From a virus: DNA of 64,000 nucleotides. The DNA lies in IMG/VR virus record IMGVR_UViG_3300030419_008158, positions 124,001 to 188,000 of that record. The stretch is one strand, 5' to 3'. The translations under genes were made by a program, and so were the position numbers. The stretch's first letter is position 1; the number at the start of each line of letters is the position of its first letter. The notes under the pieces are model-generated. The model had not been told where the DNA came from and made no database searches. It saw nothing but the letters and a program-made list of their open reading frames with translations. This document shows positions 17,290 to 26,016 of this stretch, piece after piece.

Positions 17290-18305
17290 TTTGTCTCCTT
17301 TGAGTCTATCTGTGATTTTGCATATTCCACGACTGCTTCAACACCCTTGACAAGACCAACTTTTGTCTTCCAACCTAAAATATTTTCTACCTTTTTAGAA
17401 GACCCTAAGCTAAATTTGTTCACCTCAGAAACTACTCTTTCTTGCGGAAGAGGTAGAGGGCCACTAAATAGTTCTGGGTATTTGTCCCAAAACTTTTCTG
17501 CACTTTCAAAAGATGGCTCAATATAAGTTCCGAAACTTTCACAAAATATTTTGTATATTTCTTTTACAGAATATGCCGTGCCGGACGAAACATTGAAGAT
17601 TTCTCCCGGAACATCACTTCGCTTTAAACACATTTCTACCAAATCAACCAGATCGCTTATATAGACATAGTCTCTCTTTTGATCTCCGCTGGAGAAGAAT
17701 GTGGGCTTTTCACCCTGAAGGAGGCATTTTGTAATGTATCCCATTAGTGGGGGATGTTTTCTTCTAAAATCTTGATGTGGTCCGTAAACATTAAAGAATC
17801 TAAGGGTAATAACATCCATTTTGTATGTGGAAGCATATGCTTTACACAGTGATTCACACTGTAATTTACTGACTGCGTAAACGAGGTCAGGATTGGACTC
17901 GAGTCTATCTTCCACAAAGGGAGTAATTTTACAATTTTCATAAATTGCACTAGTGCTGGCAAAAATAAACTTCTTAATTCCCTTTTTTCTGCATGCTTCT
18001 AGCATATTGGCAGTTCCAGTAACGTTATTATCGATTGTCTTGCTAGGGTTTAGCTGACAATCTGGCAAAGGGGCAATTCCCGCCATGTGTATTACAGCAT
18101 CAACTCCCTCTAAGTGCTGTCCTATGTCTTTGTCTCTAACGTCTGCATGTATAAACTCACCTACTTTTTTACCGTCGACTGTGAGATTATCTTCATGGCC
18201 ATAGCTCATATTATCTAAAAGGACAACGTAGTGTCCGTTTTCTTCAAGATGATGTCCTATTTGTGAACCAATAAATCCGGCTCCACCTGTTATAAGAATT
18301 TTCAC
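17286..18305 (-). CDS. NAD-dependent nucleotide-sugar epimerase (GalE-like)
   Basis: 339 residues. MKILITGGAGFIGSQIGHHL is the NAD loop, VIHMAGIAP the second Rossmann signature, ASTSAIYEN plus DLVYAVSKLQCE the Ser/YxxxK catalytic triad, and LRFFNVYGPHQDF and KRDYVYISDLVDLV the C-terminal UDP-sugar region. A UDP-glucose or UDP-GlcNAc 4-epimerase is most likely, and would supply UDP-Gal or UDP-GalNAc, the donor class used by the GT6 enzyme at 21947-22672 (inference). It is coupled to both neighbours by four-base overlaps. Confidence 0.83.
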   Translation of the reverse strand: MKILITGGAGFIGSQIGHHLEENGHYVVLLDNMSYGHEDNLTVDGKKVGEFIHADVRDKDIGQHLEGVDAVIHMAGIAPLPDCQLNPSKTIDNNVTGTANMLEACRKKGIKKFIFASTSAIYENCKITPFVEDRLESNPDLVYAVSKLQCESLCKAYASTYKMDVITLRFFNVYGPHQDFRRKHPPLMGYITKCLLQGEKPTFFSSGDQKRDYVYISDLVDLVEMCLKRSDVPGEIFNVSSGTAYSVKEIYKIFCESFGTYIEPSFESAEKFWDKYPELFSGPLPLPQERVVSEVNKFSLGSSKKVENILGWKTKVGLVKGVEAVVEYAKSQIDSKETK

Positions 18306-19375
18306 GTAATGTATTCTCCTAGAAGTTCATTTCTTTTTATTGATATTGATTGACAGGATGGGTGTGGGTTTGTTGGAGCAAAATCATTTATAATAATTCG
18401 TCTGCTGTGATTGCATCCTGAGATTATTTGTTTGTATTGAATATCATTATCTTTTAGTAATTGCCTAAACTCTAGAAGAAATTCTTCTGTTCTAGCTGTC
18501 ATAAAAATTATCTCATTCCCTTCCTTCGACAGCCTTTTGACAGTGTCAATATTTTCTTGAATGGGTTCAAAATAGTTTGACCAGTTATTTTTACCAAATC
18601 TTCCACTATTTTTCAAAAGAACACCATCAATATCAAAGATGTATGTTTTGTAACGCCCTAGTTCTTCATACCAATCTTCTTTAGTGCCCCAGTCTATAAA
18701 TTCATCTGCCTCGACATATTCAAAAATAGCCTCTTCACATACTATTAGATAAGAAATTACATGACTAACATATACTTCACTTAGATTTTTGTAGACTTCA
18801 TGATCTCGTATTTTTTCATACGCTCGACAAAATTCATTGGCATCCGATGAATATACACCCAAACAAATAATGTTAGAAACCATCTCTTTTTCGATGATGT
18901 CTGTTATAATGTCGTCGTCATTTTTAATGATAAAGCTTTTTTGCTGCACTCTATCAATATTTGATTTAGCAGATACACTCAAACCAACGATATGATTTGA
19001 GCTACTAGGAAGCTTTGAACGAACAAGACAGTCGGTATCTTTTATAGTTATTTTTCCTGTCACAGAAAGCTGCTTTAAAGTCTCGTATACAGTCTCAGAT
19101 GCAGAGGATGTCGGATTTTTTAGAGATAGAACTTCTACTTTTTTTCCAAAAACCTGATTTAGAATCGTATCAGCATCATACTTTTCACAATGATCATTTA
19201 GGACTGTGACTATAATTCTGTCAAATGAATTTGGATTCTCTTCAAGAAAAGACGAAATCACCTTGTCAATCATAAGTCGGCCATCTGGGTGTGTCAAAAG
19301 CCACTTGGGTCTCATGCCGGGATATCTACTTGATTTTCCAGCTGCTGGTACTATTAATGTTGATTTATTTTTCAA
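18302..19375 (-). CDS. Sugar-phosphate nucleotidyltransferase fused to HAD phosphatase
   Basis: 357 residues. Residues 1-225 are an NTP-transferase: TLIVPAAGKSSRYPGMRPKWL contains the G-x-G-x-R...PK nucleotide-binding signature, and the middle (IITDIIEKEMVSNIICLGVY) is a typical substrate-side segment. Residues about 240-357 are a HAD domain: TYIFDIDGVLLKNSGRFG (nucleophile DxD), IIFMTARTEEFL, then a motif-IV-like IINDFAP. Pairing of these two activities with the APH-like kinase upstream (19365-20162) is seen in capsule clusters. The product sugar or polyol is unknown. Confidence 0.75.
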   Translation of the reverse strand: MKNKSTLIVPAAGKSSRYPGMRPKWLLTHPDGRLMIDKVISSFLEENPNSFDRIIVTVLNDHCEKYDADTILNQVFGKKVEVLSLKNPTSSASETVYETLKQLSVTGKITIKDTDCLVRSKLPSSSNHIVGLSVSAKSNIDRVQQKSFIIKNDDDIITDIIEKEMVSNIICLGVYSSDANEFCRAYEKIRDHEVYKNLSEVYVSHVISYLIVCEEAIFEYVEADEFIDWGTKEDWYEELGRYKTYIFDIDGVLLKNSGRFGKNNWSNYFEPIQENIDTVKRLSKEGNEIIFMTARTEEFLLEFRQLLKDNDIQYKQIISGCNHSRRIIINDFAPTNPHPSCQSISIKRNELLGEYIT

Positions 19376-20162
19376 AATGATTTTCCATATGAGCTAATCT
19401 TTCTTCTAGAATCTTTAAAGTATGTGTATCTGCGTATGGGATTATTCTTATGATATTCATAACCAAAAGTCTTTTGACTGCTTCCATTTCGTCATTATTT
19501 AGTCTTTCACACATTTTATTATAGAGAAACATGCACTTTATTACAGGCGGAGATGTGCTATTTCTCCACGACCACATCGATATGATGTCTTGAAAAACTT
19601 TGGCGCAGTCAATGTATTTTGTCTCAGCAAATGAATCTAAAAAATCGATAAGATAGACATCAGAGTTGTAGATAATAATATTTTCAAATGTTAGGTCGCC
19701 ATGACACATCGATGATGTCATTTTTGTCCAATCATAGTCTAAACAATATTGAAAGTATTTTTCAAATTTTGAAGAGACATGACTTCTGAGGTCATCTACT
19801 TTTTTCTCAACTAACGATGCTAGATTACTTTTATCTTCTTTGCGAAATAAAAAATTAGTAATTTTTTCAAAAATATGAAGAATATCATTTGAACTACTAG
19901 AGGAAACATAGTTGCTAAATGTACAGCCACTTATGTACTCCATGTCGAAATAAAACATGTTGTCATGTGTGCCAAAGTTATATATTTTTGGCGTTTTTAG
20001 GACAGAATCTCTAAAAAGAAGCTGTTTTTTCATTTGACTTTTTAGTCGATTGTTGTATTCAATACTAGGTGATATTTTTCTTACAAACTTTCTTTCTAAT
20101 TCTTTGTCAATATGAAGCTCAACTTTGCAACCTGAGTGTCCTTTGAGTTTCTTTACAAACAT
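19365..20162 (-). CDS. APH/choline-kinase-like phosphotransferase
   Basis: 265 residues. Protein-kinase-like small-molecule kinase: MEYISGCTFSNYVS in the hinge, SSMCHGDLTFENIII as the catalytic loop (H-G-D-x-x-x-x-N) and VYLIDFLDSF as the Mg-binding D-F-x-D. The N-lobe is short with basic lysines. Family members phosphorylate aminoglycosides, choline or sugars. It overlaps the nucleotidyltransferase-HAD fusion by 11 bases, so a kinase plus NTP-transferase pair for an unusual glycan substituent is suggested (compare LicA/LicC for phosphocholine). Antibiotic resistance is unlikely in this context. Confidence 0.72.
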   Translation of the reverse strand: MFVKKLKGHSGCKVELHIDKELERKFVRKISPSIEYNNRLKSQMKKQLLFRDSVLKTPKIYNFGTHDNMFYFDMEYISGCTFSNYVSSSSSNDILHIFEKITNFLFRKEDKSNLASLVEKKVDDLRSHVSSKFEKYFQYCLDYDWTKMTSSMCHGDLTFENIIIYNSDVYLIDFLDSFAETKYIDCAKVFQDIISMWSWRNSTSPPVIKCMFLYNKMCERLNNDEMEAVKRLLVMNIIRIIPYADTHTLKILEERLAHMENHFEK

Positions 20163-20187
20163 GTTTTTCTATCAATTCTCACCCTCG

Positions 20188-20994
20188 CTAGCGAAATATT
20201 TGATACATTATTTCAAAATTTCTATGCTGGTGTGCATTACACTGAAGAACTAGAAATGAGGTTGGTATTTTCTTTGCTAAATACCCAATAGCTAGCTGTT
20301 CATTATTCATTCTTCCAGCGCCAATCATCAAGTTTTGTAAAACATCATCACACCATGCTCTAAGAGCAATGCTTCCGAATTTATCTACTCCGAAAAGGCC
20401 GCCCCACATAAAAGATCTATTGTCCCAAAAATAGTCTTCTGTCATATCTCCGTTGATAAGATCCGGATAGGGCGAAACATACATCTGATATAGTATTTTT
20501 GCTGTATGTTCTTTTATTTGATTTTCAAAAGTTGGTCCCGGTAAGGGTTGAGTAAAATCAATGTCAGGCGCGTGTCGAGAAATACCGGCGTCCATCCAGA
20601 AAAAATAGTCGCTATTAAAGTGATTCTCTAATGCAGCTCTTTCGACCCAAGCAAATTTAGAATATTGAATTATGGAGTAAAGACTAGTCTTGCATTCTAT
20701 CCTACCTGGATCTTTAATCCTGTCCTGGTATTCCTCGCTGGATAGAACTGCATCAATTTTTTCTTTCAAATGATAACACGGAACTTCATCAAGTTTTTGA
20801 TTGATTATTTTTGTTTCTCTACCAGGAGGTCTGTTTTCTTCAATAAACGAATTCAAACTCTCATCACAGTAGATAACCATCGGGGCACCCATTTTAAGAG
20901 TGTCCGCAAACCACTCATAATACTGCTCCATTCCGCGGCCGTCGACATCTTTTCTTCCAATATCAAATAAAGCTGTTACCACTGTTGCTTTCAT
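20188..20994 (-). CDS. HtrL/YibB family protein (glycan-locus, putative glycosyltransferase)
   Basis: 268 residues. MKATVVTALFDIGR, the EQYYEWFADTLKM segment, PMVIYCDE, YSKFAWVERAALENHFNSDYFFWMDAG and AWCDDVLQ match the HtrL/YibB (WlaTC) family found in LPS and capsule loci. The WMDAG stretch may be the DxD-like donor site of a GT-A fold. E. coli YibB lies in the LPS-core region; the biochemical role remains unclear to my knowledge. It overlaps the next gene by four bases. Confidence 0.75.
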   Translation of the reverse strand: MKATVVTALFDIGRKDVDGRGMEQYYEWFADTLKMGAPMVIYCDESLNSFIEENRPPGRETKIINQKLDEVPCYHLKEKIDAVLSSEEYQDRIKDPGRIECKTSLYSIIQYSKFAWVERAALENHFNSDYFFWMDAGISRHAPDIDFTQPLPGPTFENQIKEHTAKILYQMYVSPYPDLINGDMTEDYFWDNRSFMWGGLFGVDKFGSIALRAWCDDVLQNLMIGAGRMNNEQLAIGYLAKKIPTSFLVLQCNAHQHRNFEIMYQIFR

Positions 20995-21950
20995 GTGTTC
21001 TCCTTGTCACATACTTTCTTTACATTCTTTAGATAAATTTGACTAACTATATTTTTCCAATCAAAAGTCTCTGCGTATCTTCTTATTTCGCTTCTCATCT
21101 CAATAGAAACTTCTCTATTTTTTGATATCACACTTTTCACATAGTCAGCATCATCAATTTTGCTTTCCGGTATTATATCAATAAAGGGAAGATCAGCATC
21201 TAAATTGGCTGCTGAAAACTCCGATATAACCAACCCTAGACCGGCTGACATGGCTTCCAAGCAAACTAGTGGGTGTGCTTCTCCGTCGCTGAGCAGTACT
21301 AAGTTAGCAAAATTAGTAAGACCATCGTAAAGTTCATTTTTTGTCCACTCGCCCAAATATCTATCAGATGATGTATCAAACTGTGGCTCGATACAGTTAC
21401 CAACAAAGTAAAGATTTTCTATATCTTGAAACTTTATTTGCCTTTTTCGAAAGTCAATCTTTGCCAGATAAATAGAATCATTGGGGCGCAAACATGTCGG
21501 TTCGTATCTAAAAAGATCAGTTCTTACTCCGTTGGGAACTACATAAAGTCTGTCTTCTGGAATTCCTGATTTTTTATAAATTTCTTTTATTCCCGGTGAG
21601 AGACAAAATACATTCCAGTTACTGTTGACAAATGCCCAAAAGACGTTTCTATAGCCGGCGTCCCACCGGTGTGTCTGTTCTAGATAGCCATAGTGACTAG
21701 TCACAACAACATTTTTCTTTCTTATGTGGGGAGCCAGATGTGCCCATTCATCATACTGAAAGTGGATAAAATCAGCATCTGATGCATTTACTAGTTCGAC
21801 TATTAGACTGTGATCTTTTGTGTTTATAATTTCCACTTCGTGACACATGGAAATTAGTGTCTTTCTGTAGTCATCAATTAATATCTCTACTGCGCCCCAA
21901 CCCTTTGGAGGTATTGGCATTTCCCCGGGACCTACTATACAAAATTTCAT
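20991..21950 (-). CDS. Glycosyltransferase, GT4 family
   Basis: 319 residues. N-terminal MKFCIVGPGEMPIPPKGWGAVEILIDDY is a typical GT4 start with the G-W-G-A-V/E-x acceptor loop. YVVPNGVRTDLF and LLSDGEAHPLVCLEAMSAGLGLVISE (E-x(7)-E-like) mark the donor domain. It is shorter than usual for GT4 (about 370) because the linker is compact. Part of the coupled string from 26016 to 20188. Confidence 0.8.
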   Translation of the reverse strand: MKFCIVGPGEMPIPPKGWGAVEILIDDYRKTLISMCHEVEIINTKDHSLIVELVNASDADFIHFQYDEWAHLAPHIRKKNVVVTSHYGYLEQTHRWDAGYRNVFWAFVNSNWNVFCLSPGIKEIYKKSGIPEDRLYVVPNGVRTDLFRYEPTCLRPNDSIYLAKIDFRKRQIKFQDIENLYFVGNCIEPQFDTSSDRYLGEWTKNELYDGLTNFANLVLLSDGEAHPLVCLEAMSAGLGLVISEFSAANLDADLPFIDIIPESKIDDADYVKSVISKNREVSIEMRSEIRRYAETFDWKNIVSQIYLKNVKKVCDKENT

Positions 21951-22672
21951 TTTACACCTGCGAATCTAGGGAATTCACTCATGTCTTTATGAAGATGAAC
22001 AAACTTAGTTGGATAGTTTTCTCTAATATTATTATAGCCATTTTGAGGCTGGGCATAGCCCGGATGAAGTGTTCTCACTAGACTGCTATTTTCTAAAAAG
22101 TATTTGTTTGTGTGTGATTCATCATGCCAAACTGCCACGATTTCGTCTTCTAAATCTTCATCCACTCTTCGCTCCAAAACACTTATCATTTCTAAAAACT
22201 CTAATGTCTTTCCGCCCCAAAAACACCCTTGCCTGTATTGAGATAGATCATATTGATCATCGTATATATTAGCTCGAGATCTAGTGTCGGTTTCGAACGC
22301 TCCAATTTTCCCCAAAAAACCTGGATGTTGCACACCAATCAAAGGCTCATTTCCAAAAAGATCGTCTGGGTCTACCTTCCCAACACACCACATGTCTGCG
22401 TCGACAAAAAAAGAATAATCAAATTTAGAAATTTGTTTTCTCATCTGATTCATGTACTTAAATCGATAGAGGGTAATATAAGGCCAACCCTGGTGATCTA
22501 TTTTCATGCACGTAACGTTTTCTTTATTGAATAATTCATAGTCAATATCGTCTGTGTACACAAAATAATGTTTCTCGATGCCTGGTAGAAAGTTCTTCTG
22601 TAGGCCTTCATAATAGCCCTCAAAAAAGCCTTTATATCTGCCAGTTCCGATAAAATTAATTGCTACTTTCAT
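21947..22672 (-). CDS. GT6 family alpha-1,3-Gal/GalNAc transferase (ABO-type)
   Basis: Start placed at the ATG inside the GT11 stop (ATGA overlap); 241 residues starting MKVAINFIGTGRYKGFFEGY. GT6 hallmarks: KHYFVYTDD, GWPYITLYRFKYM, FFVDADMWCV with a true DxD (DAD 91-93), and WHDESHTNKYFL (183-194), the 'HDESH.N.Y' acceptor/donor motif of ABO transferases. GT6 enzymes add Gal or GalNAc in alpha-1,3 linkage, commonly to fucosylated galactose (H antigen). GT6 genes in cyanophage P-SSM2 and in some bacteria are known. DxD, as in vertebrate and P-SSM2 enzymes, differs from the NxN of most bacterial ones (from memory). Confidence 0.88.
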   Translation of the reverse strand: MKVAINFIGTGRYKGFFEGYYEGLQKNFLPGIEKHYFVYTDDIDYELFNKENVTCMKIDHQGWPYITLYRFKYMNQMRKQISKFDYSFFVDADMWCVGKVDPDDLFGNEPLIGVQHPGFLGKIGAFETDTRSRANIYDDQYDLSQYRQGCFWGGKTLEFLEMISVLERRVDEDLEDEIVAVWHDESHTNKYFLENSSLVRTLHPGYAQPQNGYNNIRENYPTKFVHLHKDMSEFPRFAGVK

Positions 22673-23436
22673 ATTGTCACCCAATTGCTTCTGTAAATAG
22701 AAGACCAATCTGAGGGTCCTTCACTAGAAAACCATTTTTTTGGAGCTATGACTCCACTAGAATTGCTAAGCCATGCACCCCACCAGCTAAACGAAGAATT
22801 CGCAATAATATGCGAGGTACACATGGACATCATGCACATTTCTGTTGCATCGTCACCATCCTCAGCAAAATAAAATCTATCGTCGCTAAAAATATTCTTA
22901 CACCACTCTATGTCGTCACTAAAAACCAGAAAAATACAGTCAGGAATATTTTGAATTACTATGTTGATCGCTTCTTGATAGTAGTCAGTGCCTAGATTTG
23001 TATGATATCCCGACAAGCTAAGATAATCACCTCTTCTGACATGTAGAGAGCAAATATTTTTTCCCTCAAATGGTGTCATTAGGTTTTTAGCGTTTTCTTG
23101 TATTTTTTTGTGAAATGTGAACTCTTTTCTAAGTGATTTTTCACAGTGATTAAAATATCCTGGTGATTGAAAATAGCCGTGTATGTCAGTTTTGTCAGGT
23201 GCCATAAAAATATTAGGAGAGAATAAAAAATTTGGCTCTTCATACCGGTACTTAGGCGCATAATTTTCCGGAATTATTTCGGCATTAGTCATAGAAAACA
23301 CGCTAAAAAGCTGATGGTTATTTTTAGGAATTGCTATTTTTTGTCCTCTCAAGAATCCTACGGAAAACAATGTTGCGTATTGAAACATTTGATTTCCTAG
23401 TCTTCCATTTTTTCCTAGCTCACTATAAGTTATCAT
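22669..23436 (-). CDS. GT11 family alpha-1,2-fucosyltransferase
   Basis: Start at the ATG two bases after the upstream stop, with GGAG ten bases upstream; 255 residues starting MITYSELGKNGRLGNQMFQYA. The first motif is the GT11 N-terminus (GRLGNQ(M/L)FQ). LHVRRGDYLSLSGYH (131-145) is the GDP-fucose-binding HxRRGDY. IIANSSFSWWGAWLS is the conserved C-terminal motif. It transfers L-fucose from GDP-fucose in alpha-1,2 linkage, usually to galactose. The donor is made by gmd and fcl in the same island and the product is the normal acceptor of the adjacent GT6 enzyme. Confidence 0.9.
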   Translation of the reverse strand: MITYSELGKNGRLGNQMFQYATLFSVGFLRGQKIAIPKNNHQLFSVFSMTNAEIIPENYAPKYRYEEPNFLFSPNIFMAPDKTDIHGYFQSPGYFNHCEKSLRKEFTFHKKIQENAKNLMTPFEGKNICSLHVRRGDYLSLSGYHTNLGTDYYQEAINIVIQNIPDCIFLVFSDDIEWCKNIFSDDRFYFAEDGDDATEMCMMSMCTSHIIANSSFSWWGAWLSNSSGVIAPKKWFSSEGPSDWSSIYRSNWVTI

Positions 23437-23437
23437 T

Positions 23438-24124
23438 TTATCCCACTCCGTAAAAGGATCTAAAGACACTACTTAGAAATGCTGGTGCTTTATGGTTATA
23501 GTTGGGATTATCCTTGTATGTGTAATCTAGCAAGATCTCGTCAACAATTCCAAATTTATACCACTGCATAGCTCTAAGCCACAAACTATAATCTTCTGCC
23601 ATCCAAAATGTATCATCGTATCCGCCCAGCTTTTCCATAATCTTTTTTCTAAAAACGACACCTGGGTGTGGTATGACATTCCACCCTCTAAGAAGAGCTG
23701 CTTTTATATCCATGTCTTTGGTGGGGCGAAGTGGTTCTTGCTTTGTAGGTAAAAAATTTTCATCTACCAATCTGATTTGTGTACTACAAATGTCGATATC
23801 AGAATTTTCAGACAAATATTTTATCTGCTTTTCTAGCTTTTCAGGGTACCATAAATCATCTGCATCTTGTCGACCGATGAGATCAAATTTAGAAACTGAT
23901 AGGCCCTTATTAAGGGCCGGAACTAATCCGGGCGAAGAATGTTCCACCACAACTCTATTATCCTTCGAAGCAAAATCTAAAAGTATTTTTTCAGTTTTGT
24001 CAGAACTATCATTAACAACACAAATTAGCTCAAAATTCGAATATGTTTGTGATAAAACTGACTTTACTGCTCTCTCAAGAGTCTTTTCAGCATTTCTTGC
24101 CGGAAGAATAATAGATATTTTCAA
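23438..24124 (-). CDS. Glycosyltransferase, GT2 family
   Basis: 228 residues. ISIILPARNAEKTLERAVKSVLSQTYSNFELICVVNDSSDKT is the GT2 nucleotide-binding start; LNKGLSVSKFDLIGRQDADDLWYPEKL contains the DxD (DAD) metal site. GYDDTFWMAEDYSLWLRAM is the catalytic-base ED region. Typical GT-A inverting enzyme, short form. Coupled to the bifunctional gene upstream (ATGA). Confidence 0.87.
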   Translation of the reverse strand: MKISIILPARNAEKTLERAVKSVLSQTYSNFELICVVNDSSDKTEKILLDFASKDNRVVVEHSSPGLVPALNKGLSVSKFDLIGRQDADDLWYPEKLEKQIKYLSENSDIDICSTQIRLVDENFLPTKQEPLRPTKDMDIKAALLRGWNVIPHPGVVFRKKIMEKLGGYDDTFWMAEDYSLWLRAMQWYKFGIVDEILLDYTYKDNPNYNHKAPAFLSSVFRSFYGVG

Positions 24125-26016
24125 AACTCGATCCGTATACTGGGGGTGGGATTTTTCCAGTCTACCTTAGAATGAAATACATGCCCTCCGGTTTCCTTTG
24201 AAAGCTTTTTAGCCAATGTCTCTATTTCATCGTCTGTCACTTCTGACCACGGTTTATCAAAGAACTTGTTATTTTCTGACGTGTCTTCATGTGTTATGTT
24301 ATACAAGCTTTCCCAATGTCTTTGCCAAAAATTTTTGTAAGTCTTGATTTTTCTAGAAATGTCCATCCAGGAAAAATGTTCTACTGCTGGCAGAAGATTT
24401 ACGCAGTTTTGAAGCCATTGCTCGTATGCTTTCAGTGCTTCATTGTTTCCGTTTAAAGCCTGGTGTCTGGCAATATGTGCCGGTTCATTGTAAAAATTAG
24501 CATGCGGAATTATTTCGAACGTCTCAGCATGCACATAATCACACCCATCTGTCCCTTGTGACGCATAAAGATCTCCATTTTCATCCTGCATTCTCATTTG
24601 CTTTGGAATTCCATGGGTAATGTGAGGTAGATTTTTACTAAGCCGCCACTTCCATGGATTTACGTCGACTCTAACTTTATTTTTAGATCCCCAGTATTCT
24701 ACTACAGGAAATGAAACTAAGTCCACAGTTTGTGGCCATGATCGACAAAAAGATCTAACTTTTTCTAAAGTACCTTCCGGTACAACTTCATCAGCATCCA
24801 TTTGCCAGCAATATTCCATCGTACATCTTTTTCTAGACTCAGCTTTTTGTGCCCCATCGAAGACTGCAGACCTTGGGTGATCCCAATCTCTTTCAACTAA
24901 AAAGACTTTGAGCTTATCTTCCTTTTCTGACCACTCCAAAAGCTTTTCCCACGTCCCATCAGATGAACCACCGTCGACGACAACAACCTCGTCACAAAAA
25001 TTTATCATCGAGCTAATACACTCTTCAAAAGGATATTTTTGCTCAACACAGTTTAGTGTAGTTGTATAGCCTGAAATTGTCGGCTGATAGTTAGCATTTT
25101 TCATCTCTTGACGCCAAAATAAATCTCTACTGCCGTATAAATACTCTTCTATTTCCTGGATATTCTCAGTTACAAACCACTCCTCGTCTTTGTGCTGAAC
25201 GTATTCATTGAGTTCTAATTTGCACCCTAGAAGCTTGGCCTCTATTACCATTCTAGGACATGTATCATTGCCCATGGGAAGATATACAAATCCTTCTGCA
25301 GTTGAAAGTTTTTCTAATAGATCTGCATACGGAAGGCCCCAAACTACTTCATATTCTAAGTTGTTTTGTTTGCACCATGCTTCTGCTTGTTCAGCTCCTT
25401 TTATCCATGAGTTAGATCCTAAAACTATCCATCCTTTTCTTTTCTTAGATTTAGAGTCTACTCTTAGCTTCTTTACAGTCACAAAAAACTCATCATTAAA
25501 GACTGAACTTAGAACTGTATTATTCTTGTCTTGTAAGAATGGAAATTTTTCGAAATATACGCTTTGTTGCTTTTCACCCATCCAATAGAGTGTTTTGGCA
25601 CCGTAATAGAAAGCAGAAATCATTTTTCCATGCTGTGATTGATCACAGTCGCACTCTGAACCTTCTGCAAATAGGTGTTTTTCTGCAGATCTATACTTAC
25701 AGTACTTATAATCATACTCTAGAACTGAATAGCTTATATTGGCAACAATTGTAGGAATCAATTCTGGGTTCATTCCGGAAAAGTTTCCAAATATCCAATG
25801 TTTACCATGACCTTGCTCTAAAAGTTCAACAGAAACCCTTTTAGAGTGTACTTTCTGATATTTTACTGGGCACTTCTCGATAAGCGCTTCAGTAGTAAGC
25901 TCAGCTCCGCCCACATAATCATCTACGAACATGTCTGAGACGAATATTATTTCTGCATCTTCTTCTAGCGAGAATGTGTCTACATTTTTAGCTGAGAAAG
26001 GACTGTTTAAGTTCAT
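24121..26016 (-). CDS. Two-domain glycosyltransferase (GT-B-like N-domain, GT2 C-domain)
   Basis: 631 residues. Residues 1-310 resemble a GT-B donor half: EIIFVSDMFVDDYVGGAELTTEAL at the start and VYLPMGNDTCPRMVIEAKLLGC at about 252-273, the GT4 'P.E..P..V.EA...G' region. Residues about 320-631 are GT2: TTTLNCVEQKYPFEECISSMINFCDEVVVVDGGSSDGT, then CWQMDADEVVPEG (DAD metal site). It is the first gene of the glycan string after the fibre genes. AGAGGTG lies seven bases before the ATG. Two different transfers by one polypeptide are plausible; order and donors are unknown. Confidence 0.75.
   Translation of the reverse strand: MNLNSPFSAKNVDTFSLEEDAEIIFVSDMFVDDYVGGAELTTEALIEKCPVKYQKVHSKRVSVELLEQGHGKHWIFGNFSGMNPELIPTIVANISYSVLEYDYKYCKYRSAEKHLFAEGSECDCDQSQHGKMISAFYYGAKTLYWMGEKQQSVYFEKFPFLQDKNNTVLSSVFNDEFFVTVKKLRVDSKSKKRKGWIVLGSNSWIKGAEQAEAWCKQNNLEYEVVWGLPYADLLEKLSTAEGFVYLPMGNDTCPRMVIEAKLLGCKLELNEYVQHKDEEWFVTENIQEIEEYLYGSRDLFWRQEMKNANYQPTISGYTTTLNCVEQKYPFEECISSMINFCDEVVVVDGGSSDGTWEKLLEWSEKEDKLKVFLVERDWDHPRSAVFDGAQKAESRKRCTMEYCWQMDADEVVPEGTLEKVRSFCRSWPQTVDLVSFPVVEYWGSKNKVRVDVNPWKWRLSKNLPHITHGIPKQMRMQDENGDLYASQGTDGCDYVHAETFEIIPHANFYNEPAHIARHQALNGNNEALKAYEQWLQNCVNLLPAVEHFSWMDISRKIKTYKNFWQRHWESLYNITHEDTSENNKFFDKPWSEVTDDEIETLAKKLSKETGGHVFHSKVDWKNPTPSIRIEF

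Noticed and set aside
19365-20162. Aminoglycoside-resistance gene
   Set aside because: Only the general APH fold is shown; neighbours are glycan genes, so a sugar or choline kinase is more likely.
23673-24170. 165-codon plus-strand open frame
   Set aside because: Antisense to a GT2 gene with DxD and catalytic motifs; no family similarity of its own.
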